Part shown: piece after piece, positions 1-8,538 of the stretch
Numbering within the stretch: position 1 is the first letter of the stretch
How the letters are laid out: each line of letters starts with the position of its first letter
NCBI GenBank assembly: GCA_004293915.1
Contig: RDZG01000073.1
Coordinates: forward strand, 1 to 64,000
Direction of reading: 5' to 3'
DNA length: 64,000 nt
From: Bacteroidota bacterium
Lineage (GTDB): Bacteria; Bacteroidota; Bacteroidia; Cytophagales; UBA9547
The notes under the pieces: generated by a model
The model's database searches: none
What the model saw: only the letters and a program-made list of their open reading frames with translations
What the model was told of the DNA's origin: nothing
Position numbers and translations under genes: made by a program

Positions 1-87
1 CTGAAATTTAATGCGTTTATGACTGCATTCGAAAATGAAAATGAATTAGGAAAAACGCTCAGTAATTTAATTGTAAATATTTATTAG
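1..87 (+). CDS. C-terminal end of an unidentified protein (partial)
   Basis: An open frame runs from the first base to a TAG stop and encodes 28 residues ending in LSNLIVNIY. The body of the gene lies outside the window, so the family cannot be named. The plus-strand reading is supported only by the uninterrupted frame and by the untranslatable AT-rich DNA that follows. It could be a chance frame. Confidence 0.4.
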   Translation: MKFNAFMTAFENENELGKTLSNLIVNIY

Positions 88-245
88 ACTTTATATAAGC
101 AGTTTTTTTATACCTTATCAGAAATAAAAACGTTCGTATGTACTATTGCTCAAAATTTAAAAAATACAAAAGTAAAAAGTATTTGCGCATTCGAAAATAT
201 ATTTTTAGACAAATATTGGTCTGTAAAATAATTCAAATTGGTATT

Positions 246-410
246 ACTTTAAAGATAGGATAAAAATCATTCTTACTAAATTTTTGCCACGAATGCACGA
301 AAAAAACACTAGAAATTTGTAAATTCGTGGCAAAAAAATAATAGAATTAAATTTGGATTTGAACTTATATCTTAAAATCTAATAAGGAATTTAACAAATG
401 TTGTTTAATT
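246..410. repeat. Dispersed hairpin repeat, copy A
   Basis: This roughly 165-bp segment recurs in inverted orientation at 39121-39300. The core is an inverted repeat with 14-base arms (281-294 and 323-336) of the form TTTTTGCCACGAAT / ATTCGTGGCAAAAA. Similarity continues on both sides, including a shared AATAAGGAATTTAACAAA stretch near 390. No reading frame is present. It looks like a small non-coding interspersed element (MITE- or REP-like). The rest of the 88-428 interval shows nothing else. Confidence 0.8.
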
Positions 411-428
411 ATAATATAGACGAATATT

Positions 429-1028
429 TTATTTTTTTGGTCTTTTATGCCCACCATCCCATGTTTTGAACCATCCAGCTTCATAAGGGTTTTTAGAAAG
501 TTTTTTAAAATATTTATCCTTATCACTACAATTGATGCGAGACCAAATTATTGTTCCATTTTTTGTTCTATTGATATTTTTTAATTTTTTATCATTTTCT
601 TTAATTATTTTTTTCAAGACTTGGCGATTAAACTCATCAAATAGTACTATTTCGTCAGAATTATGTAGTAGTTCAAATCTTAATTTCAAATCATCGTTTT
701 CTAATTGAGCTATATCAAAATCAGCAATTCTGTGTGAAAAATAGGCATTTGTGTCGTGTAAAAAAACTAGATTAGTGTCTGTTAGTGTTTTAAAAGTTGT
801 ATCATTAGTAGATTTATTAATAATTCTTAACTGAGTAGGTTTCCAATTTATATTTGATGGATATTCAAAAACCACAAAAACACCCGATTTTTGCTTTGGG
901 TCTGTATTTAATGTTTTGCCTGTACAAAAATAAGAAGCACTTTCAAAATCCTCTTGTGCAGATGTAGTGGTAACAATACAAAAGTAGGTTACTAAAAAAA
1001 ATAGTTGTGTTTTAACTGATATTTTCAT
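429..1028 (-). CDS. Hypothetical secreted protein, 199 aa
   Basis: No family is recognised. The N-terminus (MKISVKTQLFFLVTYF...TTSAQ) is a typical Sec signal peptide with cleavage expected after about residue 24, so the mature protein should be periplasmic or exported. The rest is hydrophilic and rich in Asn, Lys and Asp, with one Cys near each end (about residues 35 and 167) that could pair after export. The C-terminus is Lys/Arg-rich. It is the last minus-strand gene before copy A of the hairpin repeat. It lies 153 bp downstream of the LuxR-type regulator gene, and an imperfect copy of the dyad seen at 4800 sits in that gap, so it may be a target of that regulator. This is inference. Confidence 0.65.
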   Translation of the reverse strand: MKISVKTQLFFLVTYFCIVTTTSAQEDFESASYFCTGKTLNTDPKQKSGVFVVFEYPSNINWKPTQLRIINKSTNDTTFKTLTDTNLVFLHDTNAYFSHRIADFDIAQLENDDLKLRFELLHNSDEIVLFDEFNRQVLKKIIKENDKKLKNINRTKNGTIIWSRINCSDKDKYFKKLSKNPYEAGWFKTWDGGHKRPKK

Positions 1029-1149
1029 GACAAGTATTATTTGATTTATTTACAACAACGATAGGCAATGAATTAATGTTTCAATATGCTTTATGTTTTT
1101 AATAGAACTAATCAATGATACAAAATAATACATAAAAAAATCAAAAAAA

Positions 1150-1172
1150 CATCCCCTAATTGCGGTATTTTT
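1150..1172. promoter_or_regulatory. Possible second regulator site (imperfect dyad)
   Basis: The stretch ATCCCCTAATTGCGGTA shares its left half, ATCCCCTAA, with the perfect dyad at 4800-4819, while the right half is degenerate. It lies between the LuxR regulator gene and the secreted 199-aa gene, upstream of the latter on the minus strand. It could be a weaker binding site of the same regulator. This rests only on the shared half-site. Confidence 0.3.
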
Positions 1173-1181
1173 TAAAAAATA

Positions 1182-1811
1182 TCACACTATCCAACCCAAT
1201 GTTTTAGCTTTTTCAATCATTTCGATAACAGAATGTGTTTTGGTTTTTTTAGCAATATTTTTTTTGTGTGTACGAATGGTTTCGGCACTGTTACCCATCA
1301 AAACAGCTATTTCGTTTACGTTTTTTCCAAATCGCAAAAAATTTAAAACCTCAATTTCTTTGCTAGAAAGTATGCATTGCGATGAATGAAGCAATGAAGT
1401 ATCATTTCTAAAAAAAACTTTTTTGCCTTCGTATATTTCTTTTAAATGTTTGATTAGCAACTGAATGGGAATGTTTTTTGGAAAATAACCAGAAAATCCT
1501 TTCAATTCGGCTGTTTTCATATAACTAATTTCGTTAAACATCGAAAGTATCACCACTTTTAGGTTTGGCTTGAGTTTTTGCAAAACAGGAAATAAATTAA
1601 GTCCATTGCCATCAGGTAAGTTAATATCTAGCAATAAAATATCAACTTCAATTTGTTTTAACCTATCTAATCCATCTTTTATGGTAGTTGCAATGGCACA
1701 AATTTCAAATTCGTTTGAATCTGCCAACAAGTTTTTTAAACCTTCGGAAAATAGCAAATGATCTTCGATGATGCAAAGTCGGATGGGTTTATAGGCTGTT
1801 GTTGTTTTCAT
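1182..1811 (-). CDS. NarL/LuxR-family response regulator
   Basis: A two-component response regulator of 209 aa. The receiver domain covers about residues 10-125, with the acidic pair E16/D17, phospho-acceptor D62 (in LLLDINLPDG), S90 and K112. A LuxR-type helix-turn-helix covers about 147-205 (LSSKEIEVLNFLR...NSAETIRTHKKNI). It starts 7 bp after the stop of the upstream 7TMR-DISM kinase gene, so the two form a cognate pair. The barrel-protein gene further upstream is the third member of the apparent operon. Dyad-symmetric GGGG/CCCC sites flank the operon (4800-4819 and 1150-1172) and are candidate operators. The inducing signal cannot be deduced. Confidence 0.93.
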   Translation of the reverse strand: MKTTTAYKPIRLCIIEDHLLFSEGLKNLLADSNEFEICAIATTIKDGLDRLKQIEVDILLLDINLPDGNGLNLFPVLQKLKPNLKVVILSMFNEISYMKTAELKGFSGYFPKNIPIQLLIKHLKEIYEGKKVFFRNDTSLLHSSQCILSSKEIEVLNFLRFGKNVNEIAVLMGNSAETIRTHKKNIAKKTKTHSVIEMIEKAKTLGWIV

Positions 1812-1818
1812 CTTGAGT

Positions 1819-3669
1819 TTAATTTAGTGAAATTATGATTTTAAAAATGGTTCCTTTGGGTTTATTGAATTTTATTTCCAATGTTCCTTTCAAAAAAGCC
1901 ACTCTACTTTGTATGTTTTTTAGACCAATACCTTTGTTTTTTAATTTGTTATTTATGCCAATTCCATTATCGGAAATGGTAATTAAAAGCCAGTTATTTG
2001 TTTTTTCAAATACAATGTTGCAAGTGTTGGCTTGGGCATGTTTTATGATATTATTTAGTGCTTCTGAAACTATTCTATATAATTGCAATCCAGTTTCGTT
2101 CGGAATAAAAATCTTATCATCAAAACTAAAATCAATTTCCAAATTATTACTTTCTTTTATTCGATGAATAACATTTTGCAAAGCTATTTTTAAACCCAAA
2201 GCCGACACCACACTAGGATGCAATTCGTGCGAAATATTACGAATTTTATCAATACTAAAATCAATTTGATTGAGTGCAAAAGCAATATCCATTTTTTTTG
2301 AATTGCTCAAAGCAAGTTTTACAAGTGCCAAAGTAGGACCTAAATCATCGTGCAAATCTGCAGAAATTTGGGTTCTCTCTCGTTCTTGAATTTCGATTTC
2401 GGCATTTAAAAGTTCTGATTGTAGCTGATTGCGTTCTCGTAAATATTGCTCTCTTTCTATCACAAAACGATAGAGTTGATAAGCCAAAGCCAAGCCCAAA
2501 CAAAGTACTTCCATGAAAGCCATGCAAGCAATAATATGTTCGGTAAAAAAATTAATTGGTAATGGTATCATTTCTCGAATAACCGCAATCAAAACTGTGC
2601 CAACAACCAAAAGATAAAACAAACCCATTAATAAAACTTCTTTTTTGCTTTTTTTGAATAAGCCCAAAAAAACTAAATATCCCATGTAAAGGATGGTTAT
2701 AAATAAAAATGGAAATAAAATATCCCAAAATAAAATGTTATATTTTATTGAATCTTGAAAAATCAATAATATAAAAATAATGAAAATCAAAACTATACAA
2801 GTAATAATAGTTATAGTTTTTATTGATTTATTCAAATTAATTCCAGCTAAAAAATCTTGAATAAAAAGTAAGAAAAAAATAATATATAAAACAGAGAAAA
2901 TGGTGGCACTTATAAAATGAAAACTTGGATAATTGCTCCATATAAGTTGATAACCTATGCCGTAATTTGATATTTGCCAACCAATAATACATAGCACATA
3001 AGCCATATAATAAAGATAAATTCTGCGTTTTTGAAAGCAAAATAGTGCAAATCCAAAAAGTGCCATAAATGCCAAAATGCCAATGCAAACCGAAATCAAA
3101 AACACAAATAAATTTTCGTTTTTATAAAAATTTGATACCGAATAAAGGTAAATAGGCAACGAAAGCGATTCGTTTATATGCCTTACTTTTAAGTAAAGTT
3201 CTGTTGTAGATTTTTTATTGGCTTGAAACACAAAATCGAAATTTCGGCTGGGCAAATTTCGTGCAGAAAATGGGTACTGATCACCCGTTTTCCCAACTAA
3301 TTTTATTGTATTCGTTTCAAATTCGTGTTTGTAAACTTCTATAGAGTCTATATTTGGATTCGCAAATTCAAAAACATAATCATGGTTTACTGTATCTTTA
3401 TTTTGTAACACTATTTTGAGCCACCAGGTATCTTTATATCTAAAACCTAAATGATTTTCGTACTCCGAAGGCTTAAATTGAGCAGAAAGTTTTAAAACCG
3501 AATCTATCGAAAGGGCATTTGTTGAGTCTGGCAAAACGGTATATAGATTTTTCAAAAACAAATCCAATTCGCTTGATTTTGAATCAATTACAATCGTTTT
3601 ATTGCCATTTGCAAAGATGTAAATAGATGTAAAAAAAATAAAAATAATACCTAATTTGAAATTTTTCAT
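1819..3669 (-). CDS. 7TMR-DISM sensor histidine kinase (HisKA_3 type)
   Basis: A membrane sensor kinase of about 616 aa. Order: signal peptide (residues 1-21), periplasmic 7TMR-DISM extracellular domain (about 30-180), seven transmembrane helices (about 185-390), a coiled-coil linker, a HisKA_3 dimerisation domain with phospho-acceptor H440 in DLHDDLG, and an HATPase_c domain with an N box (EALNNIIKHA) and G boxes (DNGIGI, GIGLKNI). The frame extends 17 codons further upstream, but that part overlaps the preceding gene. The ATG at 3669 gives a proper signal peptide and lies 1 bp after the upstream stop, so it is preferred. It should phosphorylate the LuxR regulator encoded directly downstream. 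The DISM domain is thought to bind small ligands, often carbohydrates; the ligand here is unknown. Confidence 0.93.
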   Translation of the reverse strand: MKNFKLGIIFIFFTSIYIFANGNKTIVIDSKSSELDLFLKNLYTVLPDSTNALSIDSVLKLSAQFKPSEYENHLGFRYKDTWWLKIVLQNKDTVNHDYVFEFANPNIDSIEVYKHEFETNTIKLVGKTGDQYPFSARNLPSRNFDFVFQANKKSTTELYLKVRHINESLSLPIYLYSVSNFYKNENLFVFLISVCIGILAFMALFGFALFCFQKRRIYLYYMAYVLCIIGWQISNYGIGYQLIWSNYPSFHFISATIFSVLYIIFFLLFIQDFLAGINLNKSIKTITIITCIVLIFIIFILLIFQDSIKYNILFWDILFPFLFITILYMGYLVFLGLFKKSKKEVLLMGLFYLLVVGTVLIAVIREMIPLPINFFTEHIIACMAFMEVLCLGLALAYQLYRFVIEREQYLRERNQLQSELLNAEIEIQERERTQISADLHDDLGPTLALVKLALSNSKKMDIAFALNQIDFSIDKIRNISHELHPSVVSALGLKIALQNVIHRIKESNNLEIDFSFDDKIFIPNETGLQLYRIVSEALNNIIKHAQANTCNIVFEKTNNWLLITISDNGIGINNKLKNKGIGLKNIQSRVAFLKGTLEIKFNKPKGTIFKIIISLN

Positions 3670-3670
3670 T

Positions 3671-4744
3671 TTAAAAAGCTTCTCCAAGATTGATATACAA
3701 ACCATCGGTATTATTACCAAATCCTTGATCTACTCTAATATTTACTCTGTCGGCACGATGTACCACAAACCGCAAACCAAAACCCAAAGTCCAACGAATT
3801 TCCGAAATCATAAATTGAGTTAAAGATGGCGAAACTTGCCCTGCAGCTGCAAAAACCACTCCTCTCAAACGCTTATAAATTGGAAAACGCAATTCGGATT
3901 GCAATGCCAAATAATGATTGGCACGGTATCTGCCCCAATAATATCCACGCAACATTTGGTCGCCACCCAACGGAGGCTGGTGGCGATAAGGTGCATCTCC
4001 AAAAGTAAATTGTGTAATGGCTTGGAAAGCTAAAATAACAGGCTTTTTCTTCGATAAATTTCTATAATACCTAAAATCGGTGCGGAATCGCCAAAAGTCA
4101 AAATTCCCACCTAATGCTTTATTAAAATAAGTAACAGAAACATCGCCAAACCAGCCTTTGTGGGCATCCATGACAAAATCTCGGCTGTCCCACATCCAAA
4201 GCGGTCCAATGCCTGTAACCACCGAACCGTTTGCTCCAACAGGCGGAGTTTGTTGAAAAATATCATTTCCTTCCGGTTTTACGTCCCATTGCGAAACCAT
4301 TTCGGCAATCCAACCCCAATATCCTAAATTATTAATTTTAAAACCTGTTTTATTTAAAAACCTAATCCATTTGAAACTTACTAATTGTTTGGTGTTTTCG
4401 GGTGTGTTATTTCCTAAGCCAAAATACAATTCAGGGAAATAAAAATATGCCAATTCGCCTTCGGTTCGCCATTTGTTTTGATTTCCAAAAACAGTGTAAG
4501 GAATATTTGTTAAAATTTGTTTGTTTAATGTATAAATAAAATACGGCTGAATATTAGATTTTGTGGTTTGAGCCGAATCAGATTTGGGCAATCTAAAAAC
4601 TACGGCTGCAGCAGCTCCAAGCCCAAACCGAGTTTCGGGAGCGTAATAGATTACTGGCAAAGGAGTTATTGAAATGCTTTTTTTGCTTTGTGAAAACAAA
4701 TCAAGTGCAATAAAAATAACAAAAAGCAATATGTTTTTTTTCAA
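3671..4744 (-). CDS. Outer-membrane beta-barrel of the Omp85/surface-antigen type
   Basis: A 357-aa protein with a signal peptide (MKKNILLFVIFIALDLFSQ). It resembles the C-terminal barrel of the bacterial surface antigen/Omp85 family: strands of alternating aromatic residues and the LGGDQMLRGYYWGRY signature near residue 265 that matches the lid-loop RGY motif of BamA/TamA-like barrels. It has no POTRA domains and is much shorter than BamA, so it is not the essential assembly factor. It is the first gene of a three-gene minus-strand unit with the sensor kinase and regulator, with 1-bp and 7-bp spacings, and may be a transport or sensing partner of that system. The dyad at 4800-4819 lies 56 bp upstream of its start. 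Confidence 0.8.
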   Translation of the reverse strand: MKKNILLFVIFIALDLFSQSKKSISITPLPVIYYAPETRFGLGAAAAVVFRLPKSDSAQTTKSNIQPYFIYTLNKQILTNIPYTVFGNQNKWRTEGELAYFYFPELYFGLGNNTPENTKQLVSFKWIRFLNKTGFKINNLGYWGWIAEMVSQWDVKPEGNDIFQQTPPVGANGSVVTGIGPLWMWDSRDFVMDAHKGWFGDVSVTYFNKALGGNFDFWRFRTDFRYYRNLSKKKPVILAFQAITQFTFGDAPYRHQPPLGGDQMLRGYYWGRYRANHYLALQSELRFPIYKRLRGVVFAAAGQVSPSLTQFMISEIRWTLGFGLRFVVHRADRVNIRVDQGFGNNTDGLYINLGEAF

Positions 4745-4799
4745 ATTTGAAACTTTAAAATAGTGATTTGCAATACTATGTATTAATTAAAGCATTGTC

Positions 4800-4819
4800 A
4801 ATCCCCTAAGTAGGGGATT
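4800..4819. promoter_or_regulatory. Perfect dyad, candidate operator of the two-component system
   Basis: AATCCCCTA and TAGGGGATT are 9-base arms separated by AG. The site is the only GC-rich element in the 4745-5058 intergenic region, which is otherwise AT-rich and lacks a clear frame. It sits 56 bp upstream of the barrel-kinase-regulator operon, and a half-site recurs at 1150-1172. A dimeric NarL-type regulator could bind it. The right arm is followed by five T residues, but no plus-strand gene precedes it, so a terminator is unlikely. Confidence 0.5.
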
Positions 4820-5058
4820 TTTAAATAATATGTTAATGAAATTTTCTTACTTATAAATAGTTTTTAAACAATAAATTTTGAAAATGATTATATCTAATTA
4901 TTTAATTTACAAGTAGTTATGTTTGTTTATTTGAAATTTACAGCTAAGTTCTCAAAATTAGTTTAAAAAATCTTAGTAAACAGTATTCCGAATAGAACCT
5001 AAATTTTCACGATTTTTTCACAAAAAAATCTATTTAATTTGCAAAATATTAAAATGGA

Positions 5059-5628
5059 ATGAAACAAGGCAAAGCCATCATATTTTCTGCACCTTCTGGA
5101 TCGGGCAAAACCACAATTGTGAAGCATTTGTTGAGCCAATTTCGAGTGTTGATTTTTTCGATTTCGGCTTGTTCGAGAGAAAAACGTGGAAAAGAAGAAA
5201 ATGGAAAAGATTATTATTTTTTAACTATCGAAGATTTTAAAAACAAAATTGCAAACCAAGAATTTGTAGAATGGGAAGAGGTATATACCAATAATTTTTA
5301 TGGTACACTAAAATCAGAAGTAGAACGTATTTGGAATGATGACAAGCATGTGATTTTCGATGTGGATGTGAAAGGTGGAATGAAACTGAAAAATTATTTT
5401 GGCAAAAATGCCCTTTCGGTTTTTGTAAAAATTCCAGATTTAGATATACTCGAACAGCGTTTGAGAGGCAGAGGAACCGATGCAGAAGACAAAATTCAGC
5501 AACGTTTAGCAAAAGCAAAAGATGAAATCAAAGAAATGAAAAATTTTGATGTCATTTTAGAAAATATTGATTTAGAAAACACATTAAAAAACGCAGAAAA
5601 ACTAATCTCAAATTTTATAAAATTGTAG
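5059..5628 (+). CDS. gmk: Guanylate kinase
   Basis: Catalyses ATP-dependent phosphorylation of GMP to GDP in the cytoplasm, an essential step of guanine nucleotide and (d)GTP supply. The 189-aa length is normal for the family. The P-loop SAPSGSGKTT is at residues 10-19, followed by the GMP-binding segment (SACSREKRGKEENGKDYYF) with the typical Arg and Tyr residues, the VEWEEVYTNNFYGT motif, and the lid arginines near RLRGRGTD. The start at 5059 is required because the ATG at 5054 is immediately followed by an in-frame TGA. It is a single-gene unit ending in a hairpin terminator that overlaps its last codons. Confidence 0.97.
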   Translation: MKQGKAIIFSAPSGSGKTTIVKHLLSQFRVLIFSISACSREKRGKEENGKDYYFLTIEDFKNKIANQEFVEWEEVYTNNFYGTLKSEVERIWNDDKHVIFDVDVKGGMKLKNYFGKNALSVFVKIPDLDILEQRLRGRGTDAEDKIQQRLAKAKDEIKEMKNFDVILENIDLENTLKNAEKLISNFIKL

Positions 5629-5639
5629 ATTAGTTTTTT
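5597..5639 (+). terminator. Rho-independent terminator of gmk
   Basis: A 12-bp stem (AAAAACTAATCT at 5597-5608 with AGATTAGTTTTT at 5627-5638) is followed by a T run. The left arm lies inside the last gmk codons and the stop codon borders the right arm. Confidence 0.7.
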
Positions 5640-5655
5640 CTGATAAAGATATTTT

Positions 5656-6372
5656 TTATTCTCCCAAAACAGCTAATCTTCTGACTCTTTTTAGTTTGAA
5701 TTTTTGTATCGAATGTTTGCAAATATGGTTTACAGCTTCTGTAATGTCATCTGTAACTAGCAGTAAATCAGTGTCTTCTGGCGATATTGTTTTTTCATCA
5801 CGCATTTTGTAAATAAACTGCATTAATGGTTCATAATATTCTTTGCCCATCAGCACAACGGGAAAATCTTGTATTTTTTTAGTTTGAATCAATGTTAAAG
5901 CTTCAAAAAGTTCGTCAAGCGTTCCAAAACCACCTGGCATTGCCACAAAGCCATAAGAATATTTTAAGAGAAATACTTTTCTAACAAAAAAGTATTTTAT
6001 ATTAACCCATTTATCTAAATATGGATTTTCTTTTTGCTCAAATGGCAACACAATATTGCAACCAACAGAGTTTCCGCCAGCCTCTCTAGCACCTCGGTTT
6101 GCAGCTTCCATTATGCCTGGTCCGCCACCTGTCATAATCGTAAAACCTTGATTACTAAGCCCTTTTCCTAGTTCAACTGTCATTTTGTAATAGGGGTGGC
6201 TTTCATTAAATCGGGCCGAACCAAAAACTGTAACCGAAGGACCAATAAAATGCAAGGCTCTAAAACCACGAATAAATTCGATAAATACATTAAAAGCCAT
6301 TTTGAGTTCTTTGAAACGCGAAAGTGGACCCGATAAAAAATCTTGTTCCCTCACTAAATCTGCATTTGTCAT
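5656..6372 (-). CDS. LOG-family protein (TIGR00730, lysine-decarboxylase-like fold)
   Basis: A 238-aa member of the LOG family, whose characterised members hydrolyse nucleoside 5'-monophosphates (cytokinin riboside 5'-monophosphate phosphoribohydrolase, or AMP/pyrimidine nucleosidase activity in bacteria). Visible motifs are GSARF near residue 51, TGGGPGIMEAANRGA at 81-95 and the signature PGGFGTLDE at 146-154, containing the catalytic Glu. Length and motif spacing are normal. It converges with gmk and is separated from the divergent ugd by about 110 bp. The precise substrate cannot be read from sequence. The older name lysine decarboxylase is misleading. Confidence 0.9.
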   Translation of the reverse strand: MTNADLVREQDFLSGPLSRFKELKMAFNVFIEFIRGFRALHFIGPSVTVFGSARFNESHPYYKMTVELGKGLSNQGFTIMTGGGPGIMEAANRGAREAGGNSVGCNIVLPFEQKENPYLDKWVNIKYFFVRKVFLLKYSYGFVAMPGGFGTLDELFEALTLIQTKKIQDFPVVLMGKEYYEPLMQFIYKMRDEKTISPEDTDLLLVTDDITEAVNHICKHSIQKFKLKRVRRLAVLGE

Positions 6373-6480
6373 ATAAAAATTGTATAAATATTGAAAAACT
6401 TTTAATTATTGTATTGCTACGTAATAATATTGTTACAGTTTATATATAATATTGCATGTTGAAAAATAATTTATTTTAAA

Positions 6481-7797
6481 ATGAAAATTGCAGTCGTAGG
6501 CACTGGTTATGTAGGTTTGGTATCTGGTACATGCTTTGCCGAAACTGGTATTGACGTAACCTGTGTTGATATTGATACTAAAAAAATAGAAAATCTTAAA
6601 AAAGGAATTTTGCCAATTTATGAGCCTGGACTAGAGGAATTAGTTGAACGAAATAGTAAAAAAAATAGGCTTCATTTTTCAACTTCGCTTAAAGAAAGCA
6701 TACAAGGTTGCGAAGTTGTTTTTATCGCTGTAGGCACACCGCCTGGAGAAAATGGAAGTGCAGATTTGAAATACGTTTTAGGCGTGGCAACTGAAATAGG
6801 TAAGTATATGAATCAATATACAGTTATTGTAACCAAAAGCACAGTTCCTGTTGGCACATCAATAAAAGTTAAAAAAGCGGTAAACGATGCTTTGTTGGCT
6901 AGAAACGAAAAGATAGCATTTGATATTGCTTCAAACCCTGAGTTTTTGAAAGAAGGAGCTGCTATAGACGATTTTTTAAAGCCCGATAGAATTGTGGTTG
7001 GCACAGAATCAGAAAAAGCTGCCGAAACCATGAATAAACTTTATAAACCATTTTTATTGAATGGACATCCCATTTATTTTATGGATATTCCATCGGCTGA
7101 AATGACCAAATATGCTGCAAATGCCATGTTGGCTACCAAAATCAGTTTTATGAACGATGTGGCAAATCTTTGTGATATCATGGGTGCTGATGTAAACATG
7201 GTTAGAAAAGGAATTGGCTCCGATGCAAGAATTGGTACAAAATTTATTTATCCTGGCATTGGCTATGGCGGTTCGTGTTTTCCAAAAGATGTAAAAGCAT
7301 TAATAAAAACTGCAGCGGAAAATGGCTACACAATGCGCATTTTAAATGCTGTTGAAGATGTGAATGAAGCACAAAAATCAGTAATGTTTGATAAAATAAC
7401 GAAACATTTTGGTGGAAATTTAAAAGGCAAAAAATTTGGAATGTGGGGATTGTCTTTTAAGCCAAAAACAGACGATATGCGTGAAGCTCCATCGCTTGTA
7501 TTGATTGAAAAAATAAAAAATGCAGGTGGAGAAATAATTGCCTACGACCCCGTTGCTGCTGAAGAAGCACATAAAATTGTAAAAGACACAATTGCTTATG
7601 CCTCAGATGAATACAATGCCATCGATGGTGTTGATGCTTTGATTTTGGTTACAGAATGGCCCGAATTTAGAAGTCCAGATTTTGAAATTTTAACACAAAA
7701 AATGAAACAAAAAATTATTTTTGATGGCAGAAATATTTTTGATGCTAAAGAATTACGAAAATTAGGATTTACATATTACGGAATAGGAGTAAAATAA
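6481..7797 (+). CDS. ugd: UDP-glucose 6-dehydrogenase
   Basis: A 438-aa NAD-dependent enzyme that oxidises UDP-glucose twice to UDP-glucuronate, a precursor for exopolysaccharide and surface glycans. The N-terminal Rossmann motif GTGYVG (residues 7-12), the KSTVPVGTS segment, the NPEFLKEGAAIDDFLKPDR motif and the catalytic C266 in GYGGSCFPKD are all present, followed by the C-terminal UDP-binding domain (GLSFKPKTDDMREAPS). Two genes follow with 3- and 6-bp spacing and probably share its transcript. The product could feed the glycan cassette at 16-20 kb, but no glucuronosyltransferase is evident next to it. Confidence 0.96.
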   Translation: MKIAVVGTGYVGLVSGTCFAETGIDVTCVDIDTKKIENLKKGILPIYEPGLEELVERNSKKNRLHFSTSLKESIQGCEVVFIAVGTPPGENGSADLKYVLGVATEIGKYMNQYTVIVTKSTVPVGTSIKVKKAVNDALLARNEKIAFDIASNPEFLKEGAAIDDFLKPDRIVVGTESEKAAETMNKLYKPFLLNGHPIYFMDIPSAEMTKYAANAMLATKISFMNDVANLCDIMGADVNMVRKGIGSDARIGTKFIYPGIGYGGSCFPKDVKALIKTAAENGYTMRILNAVEDVNEAQKSVMFDKITKHFGGNLKGKKFGMWGLSFKPKTDDMREAPSLVLIEKIKNAGGEIIAYDPVAAEEAHKIVKDTIAYASDEYNAIDGVDALILVTEWPEFRSPDFEILTQKMKQKIIFDGRNIFDAKELRKLGFTYYGIGVK

Positions 7798-7800
7798 AAA

Positions 7801-8532
7801 ATGAGAAAACAAAAAAATAGTTTTGAAAAAATAAAAAAAACAATATTTATATTGTTTTCATTGTCATTTATGAGTGTTTCGGCACAAAAAAATGCAATTA
7901 TGATTCGTCCATTTAATGCCATAGAATCTATCTTAAGCCTTTCGTACGAAAGACAAGTTTATAAAAACTTTTCGATAGTAGTTGCACTCGAAGGTTTTAG
8001 TGGACCCCGATTATTTTCTTCCGTATTTCAAAAAGCTATTCAAGATGGAATGGGTTTGTCTCGCGAACCTACTTTTAAATTTACAGGTGTGGGAGTTGTT
8101 CCAGAAATTCGCTATTATTTTAAAGAAATTGATACTAAAGAAGTAGATAAAGTATATATTAATGATAAAAAAATAATGGGCTGGTTTGTAGGTGGTTATA
8201 TTCCTATTCGTTATTATAATTATATGCGTTTGGATGTATTGAGTGCAGAATTATATGCTAATGCCATACAGCAAGATAGAGGCTATGCCGAATTTTTTCA
8301 AAAAACATCAGTAGGATTTGGATTAACAGGAGGTAGACATTGGGTTTGGCAAAATTTTTCGTTTGAAATCTTAATTGGGTTTGCCGTTTCTTCGGGAGTT
8401 GGACAAACAAAAGATTTTAATTTTAATCGACCTGGAGTAGGGGATTATACTATTTCAAAAGATTTAGGCTATTTTGGTAATTTTTTACAAATAAATCCTA
8501 GAATTGGAATGAACCTTGGAGTAGCATTTTAA
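7801..8532 (+). CDS. Hypothetical outer-membrane protein, 243 aa
   Basis: The N-terminus carries many Lys residues, then a hydrophobic core and the cleavage-like VSAQ (about residue 29), so it is exported. The mature part shows alternating aromatic/hydrophobic strands (SFEILIGFAV, FLQINPRIGMNLGVAF) and ends in Phe, as outer-membrane barrels commonly do. It follows ugd by 3 bp and precedes a small cytoplasmic-looking gene by 6 bp. No specific family is recognised; DUF3575-like barrels are one possibility. A role linked to polysaccharide is suggested only by the neighbour ugd. Confidence 0.72.
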   Translation: MRKQKNSFEKIKKTIFILFSLSFMSVSAQKNAIMIRPFNAIESILSLSYERQVYKNFSIVVALEGFSGPRLFSSVFQKAIQDGMGLSREPTFKFTGVGVVPEIRYYFKEIDTKEVDKVYINDKKIMGWFVGGYIPIRYYNYMRLDVLSAELYANAIQQDRGYAEFFQKTSVGFGLTGGRHWVWQNFSFEILIGFAVSSGVGQTKDFNFNRPGVGDYTISKDLGYFGNFLQINPRIGMNLGVAF

Positions 8533-8538
8533 AAAAAC

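Noticed and set aside
4800-4819. Terminator for a plus-strand transcript
   Set aside because: There is no plus-strand gene upstream; an operator role for the adjacent operon fits better.
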